Positions 24,061 through 32,722 of a stretch of 64,000 bases of DNA are shown piece after piece. Source of the DNA: Gemmatimonadota bacterium. GTDB lineage: Bacteria; Gemmatimonadota; Gemmatimonadetes; Gemmatimonadales; Gemmatimonadaceae. The stretch covers positions 307,174-371,173 of the forward strand of contig PLCA01000003.1 of assembly GCA_003134685.1 (NCBI GenBank), written 5' to 3'. The notes beneath the pieces were generated by a model. It made no database searches. It saw nothing but the letters and a program-made list of their open reading frames with translations, and was not told the DNA's origin. A program made the translations under genes and the position numbers. Each line of letters opens with the position of its first letter. Positions within the stretch are counted from its first letter, which is position 1.

Positions 24061-24555
24061 TCACCTTCGAGCGGTGATCCCCCGTCGCAGTACTACAGCT
24101 AACCGCACCCCGCCGCCAAGCCCGACCTCGAACGCCGGGACGATGCCTGACGTCTGGCCGAATGGGAGCGGGCCCTCAACCCCCAGGACGACCAGCAGGT
24201 AGGCACGCGAGCCTCCGTCGAGCCTTGAGCGGTACCGCCCCGATACGCCGGCTCCGCCGTACGGAGCCCACCGACTCTGACGGAACGGGTCGAGGCTGAA
24301 TCTCGTGATCAGATCGGTCCGGCCTTCGACCCCGTGGCGGCCCACGCCGATTCCAGCGACGAGGCCGGACCGTACGTAGATCCCGGAGGGGACGCTCACT
24401 CCGAGTCCAGCCTCAACGCCGGTGGTGCGGGCGATAATGGCATCGAGCCTTCCTTCGATCTGGACCGGCTGCTGGGGGGTCTGCGAGCGTGCAGCCGCAG
24501 ACACCAGGAACGTCAGGCCGAGCGTCATGTGAAGGAGCGACCGCGGGGTTGGCAT
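24061..24555 (-). CDS. Secreted small beta-barrel-like protein
   Basis: A 164-residue protein with a signal peptide (LLHMTLGLTFLVSAAARSQ). The mature chain is rich in Gly and alternates polar and hydrophobic residues in short strands (GIYVRSGLVAGIGVG, RAYLLVVLGVEGPL, FEVGLGGGVRLAVVL), as in small outer-membrane barrels. It sits 9 bases downstream of the CDP-alcohol phosphatidyltransferase gene and is probably co-transcribed. Family unknown. Confidence 0.65.
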   Translation of the reverse strand: MPTPRSLLHMTLGLTFLVSAAARSQTPQQPVQIEGRLDAIIARTTGVEAGLGVSVPSGIYVRSGLVAGIGVGRHGVEGRTDLITRFSLDPFRQSRWAPYGGAGVSGRYRSRLDGGSRAYLLVVLGVEGPLPFGQTSGIVPAFEVGLGGGVRLAVVLRRGITARR

Positions 24556-24564
24556 CGATCGGCG

Positions 24565-25101
24565 TCAGGCGGCGCTCGAGCGGGTGCGTCCCCGCCAGAG
24601 CGCGATGGTGTAGTCGACGATCGATGCAGCAGAGACGACCCCGATCGCCAGGATCAGGACCCGGGTCAGCTCCGGCACGAGGATGATCGCCACCAGCGTG
24701 ATCATTTGCAGGACGGTGACAATCTTGCCTAGCATTCTCGCCCTGAACACGGCAGGCCGCAGTGCTGGAATAATTTTGGCGACCAGGAACCCAACAGCCG
24801 TGGCCAAGTCGCGCGTGAGGAAGATGAAATACTGCGCGGTGGAAAGTTGGCCTTCAACGAGGTAGGTCGAAATCGCGACGAACACGAAGATCCGATCGGC
24901 GATTGGATCGAGGAGCGCACCCGCGGTGCTCTCCGATTTTTTGTGGCGGGCGATCCAGCCGTCCATGAAATCCGTCAATCCCGCGACCGCGATGAGGGCG
25001 ATGCGATCCCACGGTTCCGACACGAGGACGAATGCGAGCGCCAGGATCACTCGCGACAGCGACATCGTATTTGGAAGATTGAACAGAGCGCGACGACCCA
25101 T
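24565..25101 (-). CDS. CDP-alcohol phosphatidyltransferase
   Basis: A 178-residue membrane enzyme (MGRRALFNLPNTMSLSRVIL start). The catalytic motif D-x2-D-G-x2-A-R-x8-G-x3-D-x3-D is complete within residues about 51-76 (DFMDGWIAR ... GALLDPIAD). Five to six helices are predicted. Members include PgsA (phosphatidylglycerophosphate synthase) and cardiolipin synthase-type enzymes; the NLPNTMSLSR start is PgsA-like but the product cannot be fixed. The frame is open to 25179, which would overlap the divergent gene, so the inner ATG is chosen. Confidence 0.88.
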   Translation of the reverse strand: MGRRALFNLPNTMSLSRVILALAFVLVSEPWDRIALIAVAGLTDFMDGWIARHKKSESTAGALLDPIADRIFVFVAISTYLVEGQLSTAQYFIFLTRDLATAVGFLVAKIIPALRPAVFRARMLGKIVTVLQMITLVAIILVPELTRVLILAIGVVSAASIVDYTIALWRGRTRSSAA

Positions 25102-25167
25102 GCGAGCCAAAAGTACGACCGCGCCCGAGTGCTTGCCAGCGCGCGCAAGCGTGTCTAGCTTCGCTCG

Positions 25168-26694
25168 ATGACCTCGCACAGGCTGCTCGGGGCGATCTAC
25201 CTCGCCCTCTCGGTCGCGATGATCGCGTGGGACATCCTGATGGCGGGCAGAATCGCGAAGCTGCGGCGCATCCCGCGCGGCTTTCAGACGATTACGGGCA
25301 TTGCCGGCCTGCTGATCGTTCCCGCGCTCGTCGTTGCTTACACGTCGGAATCGCTTCTGTACGGCCGCGCGATCATTCTGGTGTCATGGCTGTGGCCGTT
25401 CACCGCGCTGCTGTTCGTGGTGCAGGCAGTATACGCGCTGGGCCGGCGGCTGGTGACTCCGCTGCTCGGATTCCCCCTTCTCGTTTACAACATCATCATC
25501 GCCACTGTGGCGGTGACAAAGTTCGCCATCATGCGTGGTCATTCGCCCACGGAATTCGGTCTCGCTCTCAACGCTGCGCAGGCGAGCATGCTCGGAACGT
25601 TCTTCGGGACGCCCGCGCTCTGGAATCCCATCTACATCCAGGTTCCGATATTCGCGCCCTCGCTTCCCGCGCGGTGGGGCTTCACGCGTCTCGCCCGCGT
25701 CGCGCTGGCGGGAGCGGCGATCGCGATGACGGCGCTCGTAGTCGTGGAGCTGCCCGGCGCGTACGCAAGCATCAGAAGCTACGCGTCACACGCGAACGAC
25801 CAGCTTCAGGAGCATCCCGACGGGGATTTCCGGATCGGACTCAAGATCTTTCCCGACTTGAGGAGCGGGCCGCCGCCGCTTGCGATCAAGTACGATCTCG
25901 AGCTCGCCGACACACTGGACGTCGATGCGATCAGCGTCGTCGTAGATCCGGAAGCAGCGCGCGGTGTCGCGCTGGATTCCCTGGCGCGCTCAATCGAGCA
26001 GGCGCGAGCCGACAGTACGCTCCTCATCGTCGCGCTCGGCTATCCGAAGAAGGGAGAGGAGGAATTCAAGCAGTCGCGCGAGGCCTACACGGTCGCGCGC
26101 CTCAAGGACGTCGATCGAATCGCGAGACGGCTCAAGCCGGACTATCTGATCCCCGCCGTCGATCCACTGGAGGAAGGCACGCGCATTCTCGGCGAAGCTT
26201 CTCCACAGTACTGGATCGATTACTTCACGCGAGCGTCGCGCATCGCGCACTACATATATCCGCGCATCAAGGTCAGCGTCCCGATTAGCAGCTACGGGAC
26301 TCGCGACAGCACGCTGTACGTATGGGCGGCGCGACCGGGCTCGCCGATCGACGCGGTAGGGTTCTCGCTGCACGCGGGATTCGACGGCGCCACGTCTCTC
26401 GACACGCATCTTCGGGTCGCGCAGCGCTGGATGCAGCAGTTCCCCAAGCCAAAGGAACATTGGGTCTTTGCCGCCGGCGGATATCCGCTCGTGCACGGTG
26501 AGGAGAATCAGCTGCGTACGATATGGGGAGTGCTGGCGTGGGCGACCGCCCAGCTGCCGATCAAGGGGCTCGTCGTGTACGAGGGCGGGGATTACAACTC
26601 GGTTCGTGGGCTGCGGGCGGCGGGCGGGCGACTTCGGCCCGCGACCGATGCGATTCTCCGGGCGGAGAAGGGGTTGAGGCCCGGTACGCAGTAG
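25168..26694 (+). CDS. Polytopic membrane protein with extracytoplasmic TIM-barrel-like domain
   Basis: A 508-residue protein. Residues 1-200 hold about six hydrophobic helices (for example LLGAIYLALSVAMIAWDILM and FAIMRGHSP region). Residues about 210-500 form a soluble domain with strands IGLKIFPDL, VDAISVVVDPEA, LIVALGYPK, YLIPAVDP, IKVSVPISSYG, IDAVGFSLH, WVFAAGGYP and LVVYEGGDY, which read like the eight strands of a TIM barrel of glycosidase type. Acidic residues (VDPLEEG, YEGGD) may be catalytic. No family was recognised. It diverges from the phosphatidyltransferase gene. Confidence 0.7.
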   Translation: MTSHRLLGAIYLALSVAMIAWDILMAGRIAKLRRIPRGFQTITGIAGLLIVPALVVAYTSESLLYGRAIILVSWLWPFTALLFVVQAVYALGRRLVTPLLGFPLLVYNIIIATVAVTKFAIMRGHSPTEFGLALNAAQASMLGTFFGTPALWNPIYIQVPIFAPSLPARWGFTRLARVALAGAAIAMTALVVVELPGAYASIRSYASHANDQLQEHPDGDFRIGLKIFPDLRSGPPPLAIKYDLELADTLDVDAISVVVDPEAARGVALDSLARSIEQARADSTLLIVALGYPKKGEEEFKQSREAYTVARLKDVDRIARRLKPDYLIPAVDPLEEGTRILGEASPQYWIDYFTRASRIAHYIYPRIKVSVPISSYGTRDSTLYVWAARPGSPIDAVGFSLHAGFDGATSLDTHLRVAQRWMQQFPKPKEHWVFAAGGYPLVHGEENQLRTIWGVLAWATAQLPIKGLVVYEGGDYNSVRGLRAAGGRLRPATDAILRAEKGLRPGTQ

Positions 26695-26720
26695 GCCGGC
26701 AGATCGGCGCTACTAGAACA

Positions 26721-26948
26721 GAACGGGATCCGAGATCTCAGAGGGCGGAGATACCGGGTTGAAAAGCACTGAACGGGATCCGAGATGTCAGAGAGCGCAG
26801 ATACCGGTTGGGAGTCACTGCGCGCTGACCTCTCTCTTTGGCATAACCAGCGTTGGATTGTTGCTGGACGGTGCCCGGTTAGGTCAGAGCGTTCTTACTA
26901 TCCTCCGAGATCTCTGCTTCTCAGATCTCGGATCTCGTTCAGTTCTTT
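26721..26948. repeat. Long-inverted-repeat element C (divergent), convergent 3' ends
   Basis: The left part holds two tandem 50-base copies of a sequence beginning GAACGGGATCCGAGAT (26721 and 26771). The right part (about 26905-26942) is its inverted copy, ending TCTCGTTCAGTTC. Between them lies a GACC...GGTC inner stem. A perfect 9-bp hairpin CCGAGATCT/AGATCTCGG (26905-26931) precedes a T-rich stretch and may terminate the plus-strand gene. Outer ends (AACTGAACG) and layout resemble elements A and B. Confidence 0.65.
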
Positions 26949-26959
26949 TTCTTCCGGGG

Positions 26960-29569
26960 CTACACCGTCCGCCCCACCCCGCGGACTATTCCCTCCACCC
27001 GTCTTTCCGGATCGAAGTACTCGCGCGCTACATCGCGCATCTGGTCGGCGGTCACTGCGCGCATTCGCGCGTCGTACTCCAGCAGCTCGTGCAATCCCTG
27101 GCCGAACATCCAGGCCTCGAGCATTTCGCCCAGCTGAGCGCCGCCGCTCTCCTGGCTGATCGCGTGCGATCCCACCACGTATTCCTTCGCGCGGCTCATC
27201 TCATCTTCCGATACCAGCTCGTCGCGCAGCTTCGCGAATTCGCCGAGCAGACCCGCGCGCGCGACGCCTTCCTTTTCGGGTGAGGTCGCAATGTACGATA
27301 GAAACATCCCGGCCAACCTTCTCTCGCTCACCGACGCCTGCACCGTGTAGGCGAGCGACTGCTTGTCGCGCAGCTCTTCGAAAAAGCGGCCGCCGAGTCC
27401 GCTCGCGACGGTCGCGATGAGATTGGCGGCGAAACGGGCATCGTCGTCACGCGCGGGCGCCGGAAACGCCAGCGCAATCGCCGTCTGCGCCTTGTCGCGC
27501 GACTCGGCCGCAATTTTCACGCTCTTGGGCCAACGCGGCTTGCCAATCTTTGGAGCTTTTTCCAGGTGGAGGGCGCCGAGCTCCCGCGCCACCATGTCGG
27601 CGACTTCCTTCGCATCCACGTCCGCGACGATTCCGATCACTGCCGCGGATTCGAGGACCCGTGACTTGTGCCACTCTCTCGCCTGCTCTGCCGAGATTGC
27701 GCGCAGCGACTCCTCGGTTCCCATCGCGGGAGTCCCATAGGGATGCTTGGCAAACGCCACCGAGCTAGCGAGCCTCATCGGGTAGCGGTACATGTCGTCG
27801 CGCAGCATCGCGACATTTGAAAGCGCGACCGTTCGTTCTGTCTCGAATGCATCGTCGGGAATGGTCGGACGCAGTATCACGTCTCCGAGCAGCTCCAGCG
27901 CCTCGGCCAGCCGAGCCGCGGGCACCGACAACGACCACCCGAAGCTGTCGGCCCCGGCGCTCGCCGAAATCGATCCGCCGAGCATCTCGGCGTCCTCCGC
28001 GATCTGCGCAGCGCTGCGCGTGGTGGTTCCCTTGAGCATCGCGCGCGCGGTGAGGAGGGTGAGCCCCGCCTGCCCGGTCTCTTCCTCGACTGCTCCGCCG
28101 ACGATGTAGACGCCGATGCTGGCCATCGGCGTGCCGGGCTTTCTCCGCACGAGCACTGGAACTTTCTCCGCCGTTCGAAAAACGGAAACGCCGGCTTCCT
28201 CCTTCTCCAGCTCCGGGCTCTTCGTCTCCGGTGACGTGGTCACGGCGCGACGCGGAATCGACGGGAGGCGGTCCGACCCACCCTCACCGAGAATCCGCTT
28301 CATGTCCGCCGCGTCCTGCGCGACTACGGGCGCGCTCTCCGGACGATAGACGAGAGCGGCTGCCCGCTCCTCTGACAGATACCTCCGCACGACGCGCTGA
28401 ATGTCGTCGGCCGAAGCGGACATGTAGCGCTTGAAGTATTCGTCGCCCAGCTGCCAGCCCCCCAACGCTTCCCATTCGGCGAGGTAATTGGCGCGACCTT
28501 CAGCCGTCTCAAGGCGTCGAACCCAGCGCGCCTCGAAGATGCGATGCACCCGAGTGAGCTCGTCGTCATCGATTGCACCGACGCGCAGCTGGTGCAGCTG
28601 ATCCCAGATCACCCGCGCCGCCTCGGCGGTGTTCTCGGGCTCCGTCTCGGCGTGAACCACGAACACACCCAGCTCGGTCGGCGTGTAATTGTAGGCGGTG
28701 ATGGACGACGCGAGCTTCTTCTCGCGAACGGCGCGATACAGCCGGGATGCGCGTCCCGTCGCCAGCACGGATGCCGCGAGATCGAGGATCGCGGTGTCCG
28801 GGTCCAGAGTGCCGGGAGTCCGCCATCCAATGACGAGCTGGCTCTGCGCGATGTCGCCTGAAATCTCGCGATAGCGGAAGTCATCGTGCTTCGGCTCCGG
28901 CGGGCCCGGATGACGCACCGGATCGCCGGACTCCAGGTCTCCGTACAGCTCCTTTGCGCGGCGGAGTGCGTCCGCGTGATCGACGTCGCCCGAGATGCTC
29001 AGGATCGTGTTGCCGGGCCGATAGAAGTTGCGATAGAAGCCGTTCATCAGGTCACGCGTGAAAGCGCGAAGGCCCGGCTCCCGCCCGATGCGCCAGCGTC
29101 TCATTCGGTGCGCATCATGAAGGAGCTCAAACAGCGTCTCGGTGGCGACGGCGGATGGATTGTCGGACTTCCTCTTCGCCTCCTGGATGATGACTTCCAT
29201 CTCCTTCGCGAGCTCGCCGGCGTTGATGACCGAATTCGCGTACGCGTCAGCCTGAATCTCGAGCCCCTTCGCGAATCCGGTCGACGGAAGCACCGTGTAG
29301 TACGCCGTCGTGTCGTAGATCGTCTGGGCGTTCAGATATCCGCCGCTAGCCTTGGTCTCCTTGGCGATATCACCTACGCCGCGCTTTCCGGTGCCCTTGA
29401 AGTACATGTGCTCGAGGGCGTGAGAGAGCCCGTTCTCCTCGTCGGTCTCGTCGAAGTACCCGGCTTTGACGTGGGTCACGATCGCGACGACGGGCGCGGA
29501 CCGCTCCTCTTGAACAAGGACGGTCAGGCCATTGGGGAGGACCGTGCGATGAATACTGCTTGAGTCCAT
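26960..29569 (-). CDS. Fused two-module M16 metallopeptidase (pitrilysin family)
   Basis: An 869-residue protein with two consecutive M16 units. The N-terminal unit has the inverted zinc motif HALEHMYF and downstream Glu in EMEVIIQEAKRK, so it is catalytic. The C-terminal unit (from about residue 455) lacks HxxEH but keeps M16 features such as GGRFFEELRDKQSLAYTV, the R/Y pair used in substrate binding. No signal peptide is found, so a cytoplasmic or non-classically exported peptidase is expected. Closest known types are PqqL/YhjJ-like or processing peptidases. The gene converges with 25168-26694 across element C. Confidence 0.93.
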   Translation of the reverse strand: MDSSSIHRTVLPNGLTVLVQEERSAPVVAIVTHVKAGYFDETDEENGLSHALEHMYFKGTGKRGVGDIAKETKASGGYLNAQTIYDTTAYYTVLPSTGFAKGLEIQADAYANSVINAGELAKEMEVIIQEAKRKSDNPSAVATETLFELLHDAHRMRRWRIGREPGLRAFTRDLMNGFYRNFYRPGNTILSISGDVDHADALRRAKELYGDLESGDPVRHPGPPEPKHDDFRYREISGDIAQSQLVIGWRTPGTLDPDTAILDLAASVLATGRASRLYRAVREKKLASSITAYNYTPTELGVFVVHAETEPENTAEAARVIWDQLHQLRVGAIDDDELTRVHRIFEARWVRRLETAEGRANYLAEWEALGGWQLGDEYFKRYMSASADDIQRVVRRYLSEERAAALVYRPESAPVVAQDAADMKRILGEGGSDRLPSIPRRAVTTSPETKSPELEKEEAGVSVFRTAEKVPVLVRRKPGTPMASIGVYIVGGAVEEETGQAGLTLLTARAMLKGTTTRSAAQIAEDAEMLGGSISASAGADSFGWSLSVPAARLAEALELLGDVILRPTIPDDAFETERTVALSNVAMLRDDMYRYPMRLASSVAFAKHPYGTPAMGTEESLRAISAEQAREWHKSRVLESAAVIGIVADVDAKEVADMVARELGALHLEKAPKIGKPRWPKSVKIAAESRDKAQTAIALAFPAPARDDDARFAANLIATVASGLGGRFFEELRDKQSLAYTVQASVSERRLAGMFLSYIATSPEKEGVARAGLLGEFAKLRDELVSEDEMSRAKEYVVGSHAISQESGGAQLGEMLEAWMFGQGLHELLEYDARMRAVTADQMRDVAREYFDPERRVEGIVRGVGRTV

Positions 29570-29611
29570 TGCAATCGCGGTGCGGGGTGAGACGATAAGA
29601 GCAAAAGAAGA

Positions 29612-29791
29612 GGCGGGAGGCCTCAGAAGCGTAGGTGCCCGTTGTCAGTTCACGACGCCCGGACTTGTCGCTGTGGCGAACTGGGATAAAGCATCGCTTG
29701 TACCCTGACCCGAGGTGAGAAAAGTCCAGGCGTCGTGAACTGGCAAACTCTCAACTTACCTACTGGCGCCTCCCGCTCGTTCAGTTGCTTT
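29612..29791. repeat. Long-inverted-repeat element A
   Basis: A 180-bp intergenic element whose halves are inverted copies. The outer arms carry GGCGGGAGGC and GCGCCTCCCGC. The inner arms carry CAGTTCACGACGCC...GGACTT and its complement, with one mismatch in 21. The loop contains CGCTTGTACCCTGA. Element B at 62.9 kb is the same sequence in opposite orientation, including the loop. It fills the gap between the M16 gene start and the ABC permease stop. Confidence 0.85.
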
Positions 29792-29814
29792 TAAAACCGG
29801 AAGCGACTGAGGGG

Positions 29815-30549
29815 TCAGTCAGCCAATGATCCCCAGCGTAGCGCGACAAGCCCCAATGCAAAGAATAACGCGCCGTAACCGAACAGCCACAGTACATCGG
29901 TCGCGTGCGCGGTTCCTGTCCCGATCAGGGAGTTTGCCACCGCATCGAGCTTGTGAACGGGCGGCAGCACCTCTACGAGCTTGCTGCGCCAGTCGTTCCT
30001 CGGACCGTAGAGACCGCGTAGCATCCGCGCACCCAGCCACACCGCCGCGAGCGTCAGCCAGTCGTAACGCGTCGCCACCGAAAGAAAGAAACCGATGCCA
30101 CCCATCGCTACGTAGACGAGGACGGTGTAGAGCAGAAAATTCGGAATACTGAAGGTCGGGAGAACCGTGTGCAACAAGAGAGAGAGCACGAGCATCGACG
30201 CGACAACGCCAACCATGTAGACGAAAAAGAGCTGGGTGTAATACAGAACATGATTTACCGGCTTCGAGAAGAAAAACCGGTAGTAACCCAACTTGCGATC
30301 GGAGGAGACAATACCGTGCAGCGCGATGAGAACCGAAAGTGACACGATCGCGCTCGAGACCTGGAGGGCGATGCCAAACACGGTCGTCCCCTGGGGGCCA
30401 TTCCATGCCGGACCCATTGAGCGCCGCAGCGGTTCGATCAATACGTATCCCCACAGGAAGCCGATGATGAGGATCGCAACTCCGCGCTCGAACACAAAAT
30501 CGCGGAATTGCCAGAGCGAGTATCTCGCCAGGCTGCTAACGCGGCTCAC
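29815..30549 (-). CDS. ABC-2 type transporter permease
   Basis: A 244-residue integral membrane protein with six hydrophobic segments (first at about residues 25-42; others in VSSAIVSLSVLIALHGIV, LFFVYMVGVVASMLVL, LLYTVLVYVAMGGIGFF). The cytoplasmic loop SSDRKLGYYRFFFSKPVNHVLYY is typical of ABC-2 permeases. Its GTG start overlaps the stop of the ATPase gene (GTGA), so the two form one exporter. Substrate is unknown. Element A follows its stop. Confidence 0.88.
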   Translation of the reverse strand: MSRVSSLARYSLWQFRDFVFERGVAILIIGFLWGYVLIEPLRRSMGPAWNGPQGTTVFGIALQVSSAIVSLSVLIALHGIVSSDRKLGYYRFFFSKPVNHVLYYTQLFFVYMVGVVASMLVLSLLLHTVLPTFSIPNFLLYTVLVYVAMGGIGFFLSVATRYDWLTLAAVWLGARMLRGLYGPRNDWRSKLVEVLPPVHKLDAVANSLIGTGTAHATDVLWLFGYGALFFALGLVALRWGSLAD

Positions 30550-31460
30550 TGCGACTCTCCCACGGCTTCCCTGAATTGCTGCTCCAGCACCGATCTCTCG
30601 GGAACGACGCTCGCGACGAGCGCGCCCCTGCCGATCAGATCAGCGAGCGCCGCGTTGAGGTCCTCGATGCTGCGCACCGTCACGTCGTATTCGCCGCGGC
30701 CGGCATCTTCCGCCTGGGGAAATACGGCGCGTACGAGATCGTGCCCGCTGGCGAGAGTCACTCTGTATCGAGTCCCCGCCGCCGGGGCTGTGTTCTCGTA
30801 CCCCGTGCTTACAACGCGCTGAAGCCGCCCGCGATCGATGATCGCGACGCGATCCGCCAGGCGTTGAAGCTCGTCGAGATTGTGCGAGGCGATGAGTATC
30901 GTGCGGTCGGGGCGCCGCAGCTCCTCGACGACGTCCCTGAAGCGCTGCGTCCACACCGGGTCCAGACCATGTGTCGGCTCGTCGAGAACGAGGATCCGCT
31001 CGTCGCGGAGAAGCGCCTGCGCCAGGCCGAGGCGCTGAAGGTTCCCCTTCGACAGTGCTTTCACCTTCTTGTTGCGGTGCTCATCGAGGCCCAATAGGTC
31101 GATGACGTAGCCCACCCGTTGCCGAATCTCCGAGCGGGAGATTCCCGCAAGCGTCGCGAAGCGCACCAGCGCGGTCTCGGCGTGCCATTTCGGGTTGATG
31201 GCGATCAGCTCCGACAGGTATCCGATTCCGTTTCGCTCGACGTACTGGCGCGCGGGCAATCCGTTGATCTCGACGGTCCCGGCCGTCGGACGGAGGTAGC
31301 CGAGCATCATCGCGATGAGCGTGGTCTTGCCGGCGCCATTCGGTCCAGCGATGCCGAGTATCTCGCCATCGATGACCGTCAACGAAAACTCCTCGACCGC
31401 TTTAACTGAGTTGCCGAGGAGTGATTTGTAAATCTTCCCGACGTTCCTGAATTCGATCAC
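30546..31460 (-). CDS. ABC transporter ATP-binding protein
   Basis: A 304-residue ATPase. Walker A is GPNGAGKTTLIAM, signature SKGNLQRLGLAQAL, Walker B ILVLDEPTHGLD, switch His in ASHN. A C-terminal extension of about 90 residues after the core resembles the regulatory tail of DrrA-like multidrug or polysaccharide exporters. The GTG start overlaps the preceding TPR gene's stop (GTGA); the frame is open to 31538 but that stretch overlaps coding sequence and lacks ABC features. Confidence 0.92.
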   Translation of the reverse strand: MIEFRNVGKIYKSLLGNSVKAVEEFSLTVIDGEILGIAGPNGAGKTTLIAMMLGYLRPTAGTVEINGLPARQYVERNGIGYLSELIAINPKWHAETALVRFATLAGISRSEIRQRVGYVIDLLGLDEHRNKKVKALSKGNLQRLGLAQALLRDERILVLDEPTHGLDPVWTQRFRDVVEELRRPDRTILIASHNLDELQRLADRVAIIDRGRLQRVVSTGYENTAPAAGTRYRVTLASGHDLVRAVFPQAEDAGRGEYDVTVRSIEDLNAALADLIGRGALVASVVPERSVLEQQFREAVGESQ

Positions 31461-32722
31461 AAGGGCGGCGGTGCGGTAGTAGGCGTCGTCGGTTGCAGGC
31501 ATGCCTGCCATGGGCCGGTGCCGGCACCGCTGATCCACTTTGTTCCTTCCGGTACGCGATTGAGCCGCATCATGGAGCAGCCGAGGTATCCTTGCGAGCG
31601 GAGATCCTTGGGATCGGCAGTCACCGCTCGCACTAAGAATCGGCGGGCAAGATCGTACTGGCGGCTCGCGAAGAGCACGAGTCCCATCTCGCGCAGGGCG
31701 ATCGCATTCTTCGGATCGAGTCTCAACGCGGTGTCGAGCTGCGCTCGGGCGGTCGCGAGGTCGCCCTCTCCACGCGCGAGCCTGGCGAGGAAGATGTGGG
31801 GCGTCGGCGCCGCGGGATTGTCGTTCACCGCCTTGGCGAATATGCCGCGCGCTACTTCACGCTGGCCATTCTGCATAGCGTCGATGCCGGCGGTCAATCC
31901 GCCGCTGCTCGTGCCGCGGCCGAAAAAGAAATATCCCCCGCCCGCGAGGAGCACGATGACCACGATCCCGATCCACACCGGCATCGGCAACCATGGAAAC
32001 CCTCGGCCGCCCGAGTCCGCCGCAGCCAGCGCATGCTGGACCATAGTGCGCCCAATCCCGCCGCTTGCACCTCCGCTGGTACTACCGCCTCTGCCAGTAC
32101 TACCGCCTTTGCCAGTACTCCCGCCTCCACCTGTCGATGCCTCTGAGGAGGAGGAGAAGGAGCCCGGCATTTCTATCGTGGGAGGCCCAGCCATGCTGCG
32201 GGCCGCATAGGCTGGTGGCTGTCGGTAGCCGCCACCCGCGGACGGTGGTGCGTATGGTGACGCCGGCTGGGGTGGCGGCGGCGGTTTTGATGGCTGCGCC
32301 GGACGCGAATGACGCGGAGTGTAAGCAACCGGAGATGGACTCGCCGGCGCCGCGGCTTTCACCGGCGCGGAGCTCGTGAGCCCCAACTCGAGCGCCTTGA
32401 ATCCATCGACCGCGGCGTCCCCGTCGGCCTGCGTCGGTTTGTAGCTGGTGCGATTGGCGCGGTCGCGCGCGGCGAGAAACTCCAGCAGCGAGTGCGCCTG
32501 GTCGATCGTGATCACTTCGGCCTGACGCGCTGCGCGAACAAGCTGTTGTCCGGCGAGCGAGGAATTGCCGACGAGCGTCTGGAGCGCGCTTTCGGCGCCC
32601 GCCCAGAGATCGATGATATCGGCGGCAAGATCTTCCGCCGTGCGTGGTTTTTCGAAGTGACTGAGAACGGGGCGAACCCCATTCAATGCTGCAAGCGCCG
32701 CCTGCGAGTTCTGTGGACTCAT
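31457..32722 (-). CDS. TPR protein with proline/glycine-rich linker and membrane anchor
   Basis: A 421-residue protein. Residues 1-110 are helical, then a Pro-rich segment (about 125-185) and a Gly/Ser/Thr tract containing GGGGSTGKGGSTGRGGSTSG, one transmembrane helix (about residues 250-270, WIGIVVIVLLAGGGYFFF) and two to three TPR repeats at the C-terminus (ARGIFAKAVNDNPAAPTPHIFLA; ARAQLDTALRLDPKNAIAL). TPR units mediate protein contacts. It overlaps both neighbours by four bases and so belongs to the ABC exporter operon. The low-complexity linker DNA has a 15-base repeat that could vary in copy number. Confidence 0.8.
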   Translation of the reverse strand: MSPQNSQAALAALNGVRPVLSHFEKPRTAEDLAADIIDLWAGAESALQTLVGNSSLAGQQLVRAARQAEVITIDQAHSLLEFLAARDRANRTSYKPTQADGDAAVDGFKALELGLTSSAPVKAAAPASPSPVAYTPRHSRPAQPSKPPPPPQPASPYAPPSAGGGYRQPPAYAARSMAGPPTIEMPGSFSSSSEASTGGGGSTGKGGSTGRGGSTSGGASGGIGRTMVQHALAAADSGGRGFPWLPMPVWIGIVVIVLLAGGGYFFFGRGTSSGGLTAGIDAMQNGQREVARGIFAKAVNDNPAAPTPHIFLARLARGEGDLATARAQLDTALRLDPKNAIALREMGLVLFASRQYDLARRFLVRAVTADPKDLRSQGYLGCSMMRLNRVPEGTKWISGAGTGPWQACLQPTTPTTAPPPL

